Made by a program: the position numbers and the translations under genes
The notes under the pieces: model-generated
Database searches by the model: none
What the model saw: the letters and a program-made list of their open reading frames with translations, nothing else
Told to the model about the DNA's origin: nothing
Assembly (NCBI RefSeq): GCF_049680855.1
Contig: NZ_JBMPGS010000002.1
Span: forward strand, 496,001 to 560,000
Length of the DNA stretch: 64,000 nucleotides
DNA from: Salinimicrobium sp049680855
Lineage (GTDB): Bacteria > Bacteroidota > Bacteroidia > Flavobacteriales > Flavobacteriaceae
Direction of reading: 5' to 3'
In this document: piece by piece, positions 42,302 to 51,428 of the stretch
Position numbering within the stretch: position 1 is the first letter of the stretch
How the letters are laid out: each line of letters opens with the position of its first letter

Positions 42302-44512
42302 TTACATCTCAAAAAAGAAGGTGGCACCTTTACCTTCTTCGCTTTCCACCCAAATTCTTCCTTCATGTTTTTCAACAACAAGCTTTACCAACGCCAGCCC
42401 AATACCAGAACCTTTGTACTCCTTTCCCTTTAAACGTGAAAAAGTGGCAAAGATTTTTTCCTGTTGTTCTTTCGGAATTCCAATTCCATTGTCGCGCACA
42501 AAGTAAACATTTTTTTCGGTTTCCCCTATATAACCAATCTCCACCTTGGGCTCCTCTATTTTTGCGGAATAAGTGAGGGCATTACCAATAAGATTTGCCC
42601 AAAGCTGGAAAAGCATGCGTTTATCACCTTCCATTTCAGGCAGATTTTTCGCTACAACGATTTTAGTTTTCGGAAAAGTCGCTTCAGGATTGAAGGTCTT
42701 TAAAATTTCTTCTAAAAGCGCATTTACATCAATCTTTCCTTTTCTCACTTCGTCGGAACTTGTTCTGGAATAGGCTAGGATATCATCTATTAAGGAGTTC
42801 ATTTCTCTGGCAAGACCAATGCTGGTTTCCAGGGTAGTTAAACCAGAATCTCCCAGTTTTTCTGCATGATCCTCCATAAGAATGGATAAATACCCTTTCA
42901 TTCCCCTTAAAGGAGCACGAAGATCGTGCGACAAACCAAAATTAAATAATTCAAGTTCTCTATTGGCTTCCTGTAGGCGCTCGTTAAGTCCTTTTATCTC
43001 GTTTCTTTGCTTTTCCAAAAGAAGATAACTTATATTTTCTCCAAAAGCTTTTACAACGTTCACATCTGCCTCTTTCCATTTTTCAGATACTCCCCTCACC
43101 TGCTCACTCCACTTTTCAAAAGATTTGCGCGGACTTATGCGTTGTTTTTCTTCATCGTAGGTGCCTTTTTTATTGGGGTCGCCACCCCAACTAACTGTTT
43201 GGATAACTTCAGGTTTAAACCATAAAAGGTAATTGTTCTCCGAAATGCGCAGGCTCAAAATCCCGGAAGCTATTTCCTTGTATTTTTCTGCGGGCTCAAA
43301 TTCCTCAGAAAGTTTCGAACTGGTAAATAAATTTTCTTCCTTTTCCGCTAGAAAATTAGAAACAAGGGAATTAATGTCATTTTTAGATGGTGTGGTTCCC
43401 GCCGTTTGAAGCACTCCATTAAATAATAATGCACCGCCTATACACGGTACTAAATCTGTAAATAAAGTATTTTCAGTAAGAGCTTCAAAAAGGTCCTTTT
43501 CGGCATTCATTTGCAGCACGAGCCTTTCTTTAATCTTTTCCGCCAGCCTTCTTTCTTCCAGGAAGTTGTTGGTTTCCTTTAGCGAGAGCTCATTAGAAAA
43601 TATTTCAACCAGGAGTCGGCAGCTTTCCCTTTGGTAGTAATTAATAAATATAGCCGTATTGTGATGACAGGTGAGAAGCCCCCAGAGTTTTCCTTTTACC
43701 ACGATAGCTGCAGTTAAACTGGCTCCCACACCCATATTTTGAAGATATTCCAGGTGAATTGGGGATACTCCTCTCAAGGCAGACTGAGAAAGATCAAGAG
43801 GTTGTTGTGTTAAAGGAGAAAGTACAGGAGTAACAGGTACGGGTTCATCATAAACATTTGTAATAATACGCATTCTGTTCTCCAAAAACAGGGCTCTTGA
43901 CTGCGCCGGAATATCGGTGGCGGGATAATGCAAACCCAACCAGGAAGTGGCGTTTTCAGCTTTTTCTTCGGCGACCACTTCTCCATTCCATGCTTCATCA
44001 AAACGATAGATCATAACCCGGTCATACTCAAAAATATCTTTTGTAAGGGAAGCTGCGCGCTCACACAAATCTTGTGTGGATTTAGCATTTTTGAGTCTGT
44101 TGAGGATCGAGCTTAGTTGTTTTTGGAAGCTTACAGGTTCTTGCTTTTCTTCCAAAGGTTCAAAATCAAGCAGTAGAATCTCTTCTGAAAAATGTGGCAA
44201 CAACAGGAATTTTTTTTCATTTATAACCACCTCAACCGGAAAAAACTCTTGTTCTGAGCATAGGTGCTGTTTAAATTCCTTCTGAAGTTCTTTTCCTATA
44301 AGAACAGCTATTTCCTTTCCCAGAAGTTCATTATGTGGAATTGAAAAATGCACGGCCGTATTTTCACTGCATTGCAACACTGTAAGATCCTGAAGATTAC
44401 AAGCTACAACCGCTCCGTGCGACTGGCATTTTCCAATTATATGTATAGGTTCCCTCGCACAATTGTCAATGTTCACCTCTTCAGGATAACTATTAGATCT
44501 TGAAAATGCCAT
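42302..44512 (-). CDS. bphP: Bacteriophytochrome histidine kinase
   Basis: A 736-residue red/far-red photoreceptor with PAS_2, GAF, PHY, HisKA and HATPase domains. Biliverdin attaches to Cys18 in NIDNCAREPIHIIGKCQSHG. GAF residues are conserved: Asp200 in HYPATDIPAQSRALF, His253 in SPIHLEYLQNMG, His283 in LLTCHHNTA. The PHY tongue has PRKSF (about 461). Kinase His529 sits in FGLSHDLRAPLRGM. An extra Cys28 lies in GKCQ. Its start codon is inside a copy of the window-wide palindrome, two bases from the preceding stop. Cytoplasmic, with heme oxygenase in the same operon. Confidence 0.95.
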   Translation of the reverse strand: MAFSRSNSYPEEVNIDNCAREPIHIIGKCQSHGAVVACNLQDLTVLQCSENTAVHFSIPHNELLGKEIAVLIGKELQKEFKQHLCSEQEFFPVEVVINEKKFLLLPHFSEEILLLDFEPLEEKQEPVSFQKQLSSILNRLKNAKSTQDLCERAASLTKDIFEYDRVMIYRFDEAWNGEVVAEEKAENATSWLGLHYPATDIPAQSRALFLENRMRIITNVYDEPVPVTPVLSPLTQQPLDLSQSALRGVSPIHLEYLQNMGVGASLTAAIVVKGKLWGLLTCHHNTAIFINYYQRESCRLLVEIFSNELSLKETNNFLEERRLAEKIKERLVLQMNAEKDLFEALTENTLFTDLVPCIGGALLFNGVLQTAGTTPSKNDINSLVSNFLAEKEENLFTSSKLSEEFEPAEKYKEIASGILSLRISENNYLLWFKPEVIQTVSWGGDPNKKGTYDEEKQRISPRKSFEKWSEQVRGVSEKWKEADVNVVKAFGENISYLLLEKQRNEIKGLNERLQEANRELELFNFGLSHDLRAPLRGMKGYLSILMEDHAEKLGDSGLTTLETSIGLAREMNSLIDDILAYSRTSSDEVRKGKIDVNALLEEILKTFNPEATFPKTKIVVAKNLPEMEGDKRMLFQLWANLIGNALTYSAKIEEPKVEIGYIGETEKNVYFVRDNGIGIPKEQQEKIFATFSRLKGKEYKGSGIGLALVKLVVEKHEGRIWVESEEGKGATFFFEM

Positions 44513-44516
44513 TTTT
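44502..44516. repeat. Copy of the AAAAATGNCATTTTT palindrome (14/15) at a gene junction
   Basis: GAAAATGCCATTTTT contains the ATG of the phytochrome gene (ATGGCATTTTC on the reverse strand) and part of the stop codon of the upstream gene. Confidence 0.6.
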
Positions 44517-47500
44517 AGGCCTTTAGTTTAAAATAAAAAGTACTTCCAACGCCTTCCTGGGATTCTACCCAAATATTTCCTTCATGTAACAAAACAATCT
44601 TTTCTACATGTGCCAATCCTACTCCCGTTCCGTCTTTTGCTTTGTGTTTGTCTACCCGGTTAAAGATGGTGAAAATATTTTTCAGGTTATCCTGTGATAT
44701 TCCTACCCCGTTATCCATTATAGAAAAAACCCAATGTTTTCCTTCTCTGTAAGCCGAGATACGTATTTCAGGACTTCGGTCATCAGGAGTATATTTTATA
44801 GCATTACTAATAAGGTTTTGGAACAGTAATCTTAATTCCACTTCATAGCCCATTAGTTGTGGCAAAGAACCTACATGAATTTCGGCTTTTGTATCTCGAA
44901 TTCTTTTTCCAAGATCATATTGCACAATTTCCACAAGTTTTTGTGTATTGACCTTCTTCTTTTTGCCATTGCGGCCTATCCTGGAATGTTCCAGCAGTGC
45001 TTTGATTTGGGCAGATAATCTATTTGAAGCTTCTTCAATATATTTTATGTAATTCTTTCCCTTATCATCCAGGTTTTGAGCATAGATCTTGCCTAGCACA
45101 TCACTCCCAAATTTTATTGTGGAAAGCGGTTCCTGAAGATCATGCGTGCAAATGGAGACAAACTGCTCCAGGTCGCGATTGGCCCTTTCCAGATCCGATT
45201 TTTGTTGCTTCAACTGATCTTCCGCCTTTTTCAAAGCTGAAATGTCTACACAAGAATAGCGAATAGTGATAAGGTTATCTTCCTCGTCTCTTTCTGCGGT
45301 TGCATTAAGAATGACTGGTAGCACCTCCCCAGATTTCTTTTTTAAATTCTGTTCCAGGTTCACCAATTCACCTGTGTCCTGAAATCTTTTGTTGGTCTTG
45401 ATCGCTTCTATCTGCCCCTCTTCACTATATAGATCAAGAAGCGGCAAACCCACAAGTTCTTCCTTTGAGCCGTAACCAAGTGTAGTAACCGCCATTTCAT
45501 TACAATGCACAATTTGACTATTTCCAGGGTTTACGCTAATATGCATAATTGGATCTTCTTCATAAAAGGACTTGTAACGACGCTCACTCGCTAAAAGTTT
45601 TTCCCGGGATTTTTGAAGGGTTTCCACATCAATAAAAGTGATAACTACCCCTTTTATTTCATCTCTGGAATTCCTGTAAGGAGAAATCCTCCTAAGGTAA
45701 TGTCCGCGTTCTCTGGAAACAACTACTTTTTCGAGTACTTTTCCAGACTCGAGTACCTTCTTACATCGCTCCAAAAGGTTATTTTTCCCCATACTTCCGG
45801 TGAAATGCGTGATGGGACGACCTATATCTGCATTTATAAGATTAAAATGCTGGGTGATTGCAGGAGTGAACTTTCTAATGCAGAGAGAGGAGTCAAGAAA
45901 AATAGTTCCTATCTGCGTACTTTCAAGAAGGTTGTTCATATCGGTATTTAATGCCTCCAGGTCTTCCATCTTCTGAATGTTTTCTGCATTTACCGTATTT
46001 ATTTCCTCGTTGACGCTTTGCAGCTCTTCATTCGTACTCTGCAACTCCTCGTTTGATGCCAGCAATTCTTCATTTGCAGCTTGCAGCTCCTCGTTGCTGG
46101 TTTCAATTTCTTCAAGGGAGGTTTGTAAATCTTCCTTTGTTTGTTTTAACTCCTCCTCAAGGTTTGAAACATATTCCTTGGTGTGCCCTGTAAGGGTAAT
46201 GGTATCTATAGTATTAACATCATCAAGATTTAATTCCTTTTCTATAAAAGTGATGACAAAAGTATCTTCGGAATCTACTGTTCTTTTTTTGTTCGGCTTT
46301 ACAATAATATCCACTCCTTTTCGCTGTCCCTGATGCTCAAAAATGGCATTTTTGTAGTACACTTTTTCATCCAGCTTTTTAGCTTTCCGAAGGGTATTTT
46401 GAATTACATATTTAAGATCGGCGCCCATCATGTCAAGCAAATTAACAGAGAATCCCTGCTTGGGAAGATTTGCATACTTCCTGAATTCTCCCAAAGCCTC
46501 CATGATATTAAATTCTGAATCTACAAAGACACTGGCGCCGCCAAACTGCTCCAGGATACTTTCATGAAGTTCATCTCTCAAATTTTTCTTAACCGGATTC
46601 AATCGTGCGGTATCTATAGGTCTATGTTTTTCTGTATAACTCCTGTTCTCAATAAGGCTATTTGTTCGTACCGCAGAAATTCCCGAATCAAGTCTTTTAT
46701 TCGGACTAATATTCTGGTAAATCTTCCACTTTCGGTCAATTTCCAGGAACTCGTCTTTCTTGGATTGTACATTTTCACTGGTACCCAATACCAGGATACC
46801 TTCTTTCTTTAGTGCATAGTGCAACATGTGCAGTGCCTTTTTCTGAATGGCTGTCTGGAAATAGATCAACAGGTTTCGGCATACCACCATGTCCATATTG
46901 CTGAAAGGCGGATTTTTGATAATATTATGAGCTGAAAAAACCACAGATTTCCTCAACTTTTCAACCACTTTGTAACCTCTTGGATTACTTACAAAATATT
47001 TTATCAAAAAATCATGAGGGACATCTGCAGCAATACTTTCGGGGTAACATCCCGCACTTCCGGCTTCAAGATGTTTTTCGGAAATGTCTGTCGCAAATAT
47101 TTTAAGTTCGATCGTTTTATTTTGTCGCTCAATTTCCTCGTAAATACACATGGCTAAAGAATAAGCTTCCTCCCCGGTACTGCAGGCAACATCCCACACT
47201 TTAAGAGTCGAACCAGTTTCTTTTTCTTTGACCAATTCAGGAATAACCTTACTTCTTAAGATTTGCCACACGCTGCTGTCTCGAAAAAACTTGGTCACCC
47301 CAATTAGAAATTCATGATAAAGAATTTCTATTTCTTTTTTGTCTGATTTTAATTTACCGTAATATTCTGATAATGAATCACATTTACACACCTTTACACG
47401 GCGTGCTACTCTTCTTGCCAGCGTAGATTTTTTGTATTCTCTAAAATCGAGACCGGTTTTCTCATCAACGTAGCTAAGGATCTTCATGAGTTCTGTTTGC

Positions 47501-48156
47501 TCGGCTACATCCTCTCCCGTCTCAAATTGAAAATCGGGTGCTGTAAGAAAGTTTTGAAGTTCGATTCCCATGCTTTCTACGGGAACCACATAATCTACCA
47601 AACCTGTGCCTATTGCACTTCGAGGCATCCCATCAAACTGAGCCTGAACCGGTTCCTGCACCATTATCATACCGTCATTTTCCTTAATCGCCCTTGCCCC
47701 TCTTGTACCGTCGCTTCCAGTACCACTAAGGATAATCCCAATCGCCTGCTCTTTTCTTTCCTTTGCAAGGGATTCAAAGAACATATCTATAGGCAAATTG
47801 AGTGATTGGTGTTTAGGTTTTTCCTTAAGATGAAAAAAACCATTTTCTAATATAAGATTGTTTACAGGTGGGATGAGATAAATATGCCCTGGCGAAATTT
47901 CCATTCCTTCAGAAACTTCTACGATCTTAAGTCCGGTGCTCTTTTTCAACAACTCCCCCATCATGCTCTTATAATCTGGCGATAAATGCTGAATGACCAC
48001 ATATGCATTTGTATCATTTTTCGGACTTCCTTCAAAAAAAGATTTGAGAGCTTCCAGTCCTCCGGCACTTGCACCTATAGCAACAACCCGAGCCTGCTCT
48101 ATAAATTGATTGCTATTAGGAAATTCAGAATGCAGCTTATGGGTATACTTCCTCAT
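44515..48156 (-). CDS. CheB-CheR-PAS-histidine kinase fusion
   Basis: A 1213-residue cytoplasmic multidomain sensor. Residues 20-200 are a CheB methylesterase with its triad (Ser30 in GASAGGLEAL, His57 in IQHLSPDY, Asp149 in GTGSDGTRGA). Residues about 215-490 are a CheR methyltransferase (VWDVACSTGEEAYSLAM). Residues about 665-760 form a long coiled coil (NEELQAANEELLASNEELQS) leading into a PAS domain, then another PAS (about 880-985). The kinase has His1005 in CTHDLQEPLS and an ATPase (NAIKYTPDD, NGVGI, GTGVGLAH). First gene of the phytochrome operon. No receptors or CheA are nearby, so methylation targets are unknown. Confidence 0.93.
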   Translation of the reverse strand: MRKYTHKLHSEFPNSNQFIEQARVVAIGASAGGLEALKSFFEGSPKNDTNAYVVIQHLSPDYKSMMGELLKKSTGLKIVEVSEGMEISPGHIYLIPPVNNLILENGFFHLKEKPKHQSLNLPIDMFFESLAKERKEQAIGIILSGTGSDGTRGARAIKENDGMIMVQEPVQAQFDGMPRSAIGTGLVDYVVPVESMGIELQNFLTAPDFQFETGEDVAEQTELMKILSYVDEKTGLDFREYKKSTLARRVARRVKVCKCDSLSEYYGKLKSDKKEIEILYHEFLIGVTKFFRDSSVWQILRSKVIPELVKEKETGSTLKVWDVACSTGEEAYSLAMCIYEEIERQNKTIELKIFATDISEKHLEAGSAGCYPESIAADVPHDFLIKYFVSNPRGYKVVEKLRKSVVFSAHNIIKNPPFSNMDMVVCRNLLIYFQTAIQKKALHMLHYALKKEGILVLGTSENVQSKKDEFLEIDRKWKIYQNISPNKRLDSGISAVRTNSLIENRSYTEKHRPIDTARLNPVKKNLRDELHESILEQFGGASVFVDSEFNIMEALGEFRKYANLPKQGFSVNLLDMMGADLKYVIQNTLRKAKKLDEKVYYKNAIFEHQGQRKGVDIIVKPNKKRTVDSEDTFVITFIEKELNLDDVNTIDTITLTGHTKEYVSNLEEELKQTKEDLQTSLEEIETSNEELQAANEELLASNEELQSTNEELQSVNEEINTVNAENIQKMEDLEALNTDMNNLLESTQIGTIFLDSSLCIRKFTPAITQHFNLINADIGRPITHFTGSMGKNNLLERCKKVLESGKVLEKVVVSRERGHYLRRISPYRNSRDEIKGVVITFIDVETLQKSREKLLASERRYKSFYEEDPIMHISVNPGNSQIVHCNEMAVTTLGYGSKEELVGLPLLDLYSEEGQIEAIKTNKRFQDTGELVNLEQNLKKKSGEVLPVILNATAERDEEDNLITIRYSCVDISALKKAEDQLKQQKSDLERANRDLEQFVSICTHDLQEPLSTIKFGSDVLGKIYAQNLDDKGKNYIKYIEEASNRLSAQIKALLEHSRIGRNGKKKKVNTQKLVEIVQYDLGKRIRDTKAEIHVGSLPQLMGYEVELRLLFQNLISNAIKYTPDDRSPEIRISAYREGKHWVFSIMDNGVGISQDNLKNIFTIFNRVDKHKAKDGTGVGLAHVEKIVLLHEGNIWVESQEGVGSTFYFKLKA
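46338..46354. repeat. Perfect copy of the AAAAATGNCATTTTT palindrome inside the CheBR gene
   Basis: CAAAAATGGCATTTTTG, read in the gene as codons for KNAIF. Confidence 0.7.
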
Positions 48157-48540
48157 ATGAGTAGGGATCGATTTTTAAAAGATGATCAAAAAGAGAAACC
48201 AAAAAACTTCAAAAATAGTATTATCTTCCCGGCTTAGTGACCACATTAGCCATAGAAAATGCCTCAAAAAATATTATTTTTAATAATATTTTTTATCCAA
48301 AACCACCGAAATTTTTCAAAACGTGAAATTATTACAAAATAGGCTTATAAACTGTTAAAAGAGCGTTAAGCTCGCTTCTTATTGTTGCTCGGTCAAGAAA
48401 TTGCGAATAAGGACATTTTCTGAAATAAAAAATACTTAAACCTCTATACTTCAGACATTTGACTCTACAGAAAATAATCTTCTCTAATATTCAAGGTTTT
48501 CATAAGAACCTGTTTCTCTTAAAAAAGTATTATTTACGAT
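48157..48540. other. Divergent intergenic region upstream of the phytochrome operon
   Basis: Contains the hairpin at 48266-48294 and an imperfect palindrome copy (48209-48226). No gene was recognised. Promoter elements for the four-gene operon should lie here. Confidence 0.4.
48266..48294. repeat. AT-only inverted repeat upstream of the CheBR-phytochrome operon
   Basis: AAAAAATATTAT and ATAATATTTTTT, perfectly complementary with a 5-base loop. It is 110-140 bases before the operon start. It could be a protein binding site or a weak terminator. Confidence 0.45.
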
Positions 48541-49659
48541 ATGAACCACAGCAAGCAAAAGTTGAAAATAGCTATTCCCGCGCTCGCCCTCCTGGGGTTT
48601 GGAGCATACGCTTTTATGAACCGTCCAAAATTCGGAAAGCGTCCTTCGGGAAAAAGAAAATTAGAACTTAACAATTCGCCTCATTACAGGAGCGGAGCAT
48701 TCCATAACCTTAGCCACACTCCTTCCTTCACCGAAGGCGCCACCTACTTTTCGGTCCTTAAAAAATTCTTGTTCGAAAAAAATGAAAATGCCAGACCTAA
48801 AGCCGAAATTCCTTCAGTAAAAACAGATCTTCATAAATGGAAACCTGAAGAAAACATTCTTGTTTGGTTTGGGCATTCTTCCTATTTCATGCAGATCGAT
48901 GGTAAAAAAATATTGGTAGATCCTGTATTTAGCGGCCACGCCTCGCCTATAAAACTTACAACTTCGGCATTTCCGGGAAGTAATTATTATACTGCCGAAG
49001 ATATTCCCGAGATCGATTATTTATTCATCACACACGATCACTGGGATCATCTGGATTACGAAACCATCACGAAACTTCAGCCAAAAATTAAGAAGATCAT
49101 TACCGGCCTGGGGACTGGTGAACACCTGGAATCCTGGGGGTTCGATCGCGACATTATCATTGAAAAAGACTGGTATCAAAAAGAGGTCTTAGAAGATAAT
49201 TTTGTTGTAAATGCCGTCCCTGCCAGGCACTTTTCTGGACGAAATTTTAAAAGAAACACAGTCCTCTGGACTTCCTTTGCCTTAAGAACCCCATCCTTTA
49301 ATATTTTTCTGGGCGGTGACAGCGGCTACGATTCCCATTTCAAAGAGGCAGGAGAAAGTTTCGGTCCTTTTGATCTCGCAATTCTTGAAAATGGCCAATA
49401 CAACCAGGATTGGAAATATATTCACATGATGCCTGAAGAAACTTTACAGGCCGCCCATGACCTAAGGGCGGCAAGATTATTACCCGTTCACAATTCCAAG
49501 TTCGCACTTGCCAAACACTCTTGGTATGAACCACTGGAAAGTATTAGCAGTCTTCATAAGAATGGTAAAATGCAATTATTGACTCCTCTTATTGGGGAGA
49601 AGGTTTACCTCAACAACCCAGATCAACAGTTTACTAAATGGTGGAGAAATGTATTTTAA
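48541..49659 (+). CDS. MBL-fold hydrolase, NAPE-PLD/RomA-like, membrane-anchored
   Basis: A 372-residue metallo-beta-lactamase-fold enzyme. An N-terminal hydrophobic segment (IAIPALALLGFGAYAFM) anchors or exports it. The metal site shows FITHDHWDHLDY (HxHxDH), His in VPARHFSGR, Asp in FLGGDSGYD, and a late His in PVHNSKFALAKHSW. The order matches NAPE-PLD-type phospholipase D proteins. Substrate could be a lipid phosphodiester or lactone; the sequence does not decide. Monocistronic. Confidence 0.85.
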   Translation: MNHSKQKLKIAIPALALLGFGAYAFMNRPKFGKRPSGKRKLELNNSPHYRSGAFHNLSHTPSFTEGATYFSVLKKFLFEKNENARPKAEIPSVKTDLHKWKPEENILVWFGHSSYFMQIDGKKILVDPVFSGHASPIKLTTSAFPGSNYYTAEDIPEIDYLFITHDHWDHLDYETITKLQPKIKKIITGLGTGEHLESWGFDRDIIIEKDWYQKEVLEDNFVVNAVPARHFSGRNFKRNTVLWTSFALRTPSFNIFLGGDSGYDSHFKEAGESFGPFDLAILENGQYNQDWKYIHMMPEETLQAAHDLRAARLLPVHNSKFALAKHSWYEPLESISSLHKNGKMQLLTPLIGEKVYLNNPDQQFTKWWRNVF

Positions 49660-49886
49660 AACTGTAATAAATTCAGCTAAAAACCCTGTTTTTACGACCC
49701 TGCAAAATAGAAGTTAAACTGTGATTTTTTGAAAACATTAGTATTTACTCATCCTGCGAGAGTTACCTATGAACCTTTACCAGCGTTGCGATGAGCTACT
49801 TTCTTTTTACTTAAATGATAGCTTATAATTAACTTAATTTCAATATATTAGAAGGAGTATTTTAAGTTTAACTTAATTCTTTCGCC

Positions 49887-51170
49887 ATGAAAACTTTATT
49901 AACACCCTTCCACGAAAATAAGTTGTTCCTTTTCATGGTCCTTTTTCTAGCGGGTTTCTTATCACAAAATGCTTCTGCCTTCCAGGAAACGGATCTTACC
50001 TATGAACAATATAAAGGTCAAGTAGTTGATGCGCAAAGTGAAAAAGCTATATCATCTGCATACCTAACTGTAGACGGTACGAACATTTCCACAATAACCA
50101 ATTCTGAAGGTTATTTTTCTTTAAAAGTACCAAAAGAAATCTTTGAAACCACTGTGCAAATATCGGCAATGGGCTATGCCGGACAGAAACTTGCACTTGA
50201 CTATTTTAAAGAAGGAAATACGATTATTGAAATGCAGCAATCTGCAGAGGAGCTTTCTGAAGTGAACATTTTCAGCGCTACAGATCCTAAAGGACTGGTT
50301 AGGGAGGTACTTCACAGGAGAGCAGATAATTATTTTGACGAACAAACGCAGATGAAAGCCTTTTACAGGGAAACCATCAAGAAAGGAAACAGGAATGTAT
50401 CTCTTTCTGAAGCTGTGGTACAAATCCATAAAAAACCATATAATTCCTGGGCCAAAGACGAAGTATCTTTAATTAAAGCGCGGAAAAGTGCCGATTATGA
50501 ACGGCTGGATACCCTGGCGCTCAAACTACGTGGAGGGCCTTTCAACACTCTTCATATAGACCTTATGAAAAATCCGCAGTTCATTTTCGATGAAGATAAG
50601 CTGGAGAATTATGAATTTGAATTTGATGACCCTGCAAGAATTAATAACAGGTATCTATATGTAGTTGACTTTAAAGAACTCTACGAGGCCGAAACCTGGT
50701 ACTATGGTAAACTATACATAGATGCAGAAACACTCACGCTGGTAAAAGCTGTTTTCAATCTAAATGTTGATGACAGGAGAGCTGCAAGTGATCTATTCGT
50801 AAAAAAGAAACCTGGCGGCACCAAAGTTTATCCTGTGAGTGCGCATTATGAAGTGGATTACCGCGAGCAGGATGGAAAATGGTATTACGGTTACGGCCAT
50901 GCCGAACTTGAATTCGTGGTGAACTGGAAAAGAAAATTGTTCAATTCACATTACACTGTGAACAGTGAAATGGCGATTACAGATTGGGAAGTTAATCCCC
51001 ATGGTAAGGTAAATCGCGACAGTACCTTTATCAATGACAGAGTGGTAATGGCCGATGATGTTTCAGGTTTTACCGATATGGCTTTTTGGGGAAGCAACAA
51101 CATCATAGAACCCGATAAATCTATCGAGAATGCCATTGAAAAAATTCAGCAAAATTTGAGAAGGAATTAA
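49887..51170 (+). CDS. Exported CarboxypepD_reg-like domain protein
   Basis: A 427-residue exported protein (signal peptide ending LSQNASA). Residues about 38-120 are a CarboxypepD_reg-like beta sandwich (YKGQVVDAQSEKAISSAYLT, then GYFSLKVPKE). The rest (DPKGLVREVLHRRADNYFDE onward) matches the common Bacteroidetes domain that follows it, with aromatic-rich beta strands (WYYGKLYIDAETLTLVKAVF). Probably outer-membrane associated; function unknown. Ends with a hairpin terminator. Confidence 0.82.
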   Translation: MKTLLTPFHENKLFLFMVLFLAGFLSQNASAFQETDLTYEQYKGQVVDAQSEKAISSAYLTVDGTNISTITNSEGYFSLKVPKEIFETTVQISAMGYAGQKLALDYFKEGNTIIEMQQSAEELSEVNIFSATDPKGLVREVLHRRADNYFDEQTQMKAFYRETIKKGNRNVSLSEAVVQIHKKPYNSWAKDEVSLIKARKSADYERLDTLALKLRGGPFNTLHIDLMKNPQFIFDEDKLENYEFEFDDPARINNRYLYVVDFKELYEAETWYYGKLYIDAETLTLVKAVFNLNVDDRRAASDLFVKKKPGGTKVYPVSAHYEVDYREQDGKWYYGYGHAELEFVVNWKRKLFNSHYTVNSEMAITDWEVNPHGKVNRDSTFINDRVVMADDVSGFTDMAFWGSNNIIEPDKSIENAIEKIQQNLRRN

Positions 51171-51189
51171 AAATTCATTTATTTAATCA

Positions 51190-51225
51190 TAAAGGCCTTG
51201 CGGGATAACAACCTCAAGGCCTTTA
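51190..51225 (+). terminator. Hairpin terminator
   Basis: TAAAGGCCTTG pairs with CAAGGCCTTTA around a 14-base loop, 20 bases past the stop codon. Confidence 0.7.
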
Positions 51226-51345
51226 TCATTTACATATAATCTTAGCAAAAAGAGTGCAGACATTTTATTCAGGCCTCCTTATTTCTTGATCAGAACGTAC
51301 AACCTGCTGAAGTTCCAAAAATAACATTCTGAAGCACATTTTTTG

Positions 51346-51380
51346 ACGACATGAAATGTCGTAACCTTAAATTACTTTTG
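51346..51380 (+). promoter_or_regulatory. sbcDC promoter with inverted repeat
   Basis: Exact -7 box TACTTTTG (51373-51380), 48 bases before the sbcD ATG. Immediately upstream is a perfect inverted repeat ACGACAT-GAA-ATGTCGT (51346-51362), placed between the expected -33 and -7 positions, where a repressor would block transcription. Confidence 0.55.
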
Positions 51381-51428
51381 TTTTGCAGCACAGCAAATGA
51401 ATCTTAATTTTGAGGAACTTCCGTAGCT

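Noticed and set aside
46000..46090. Short direct repeats resembling a CRISPR or tandem array
   Set aside because: They encode the repeated SNEELQ-type heptads of a coiled coil in the CheBR kinase; spacing is codon-periodic with no unique spacers.
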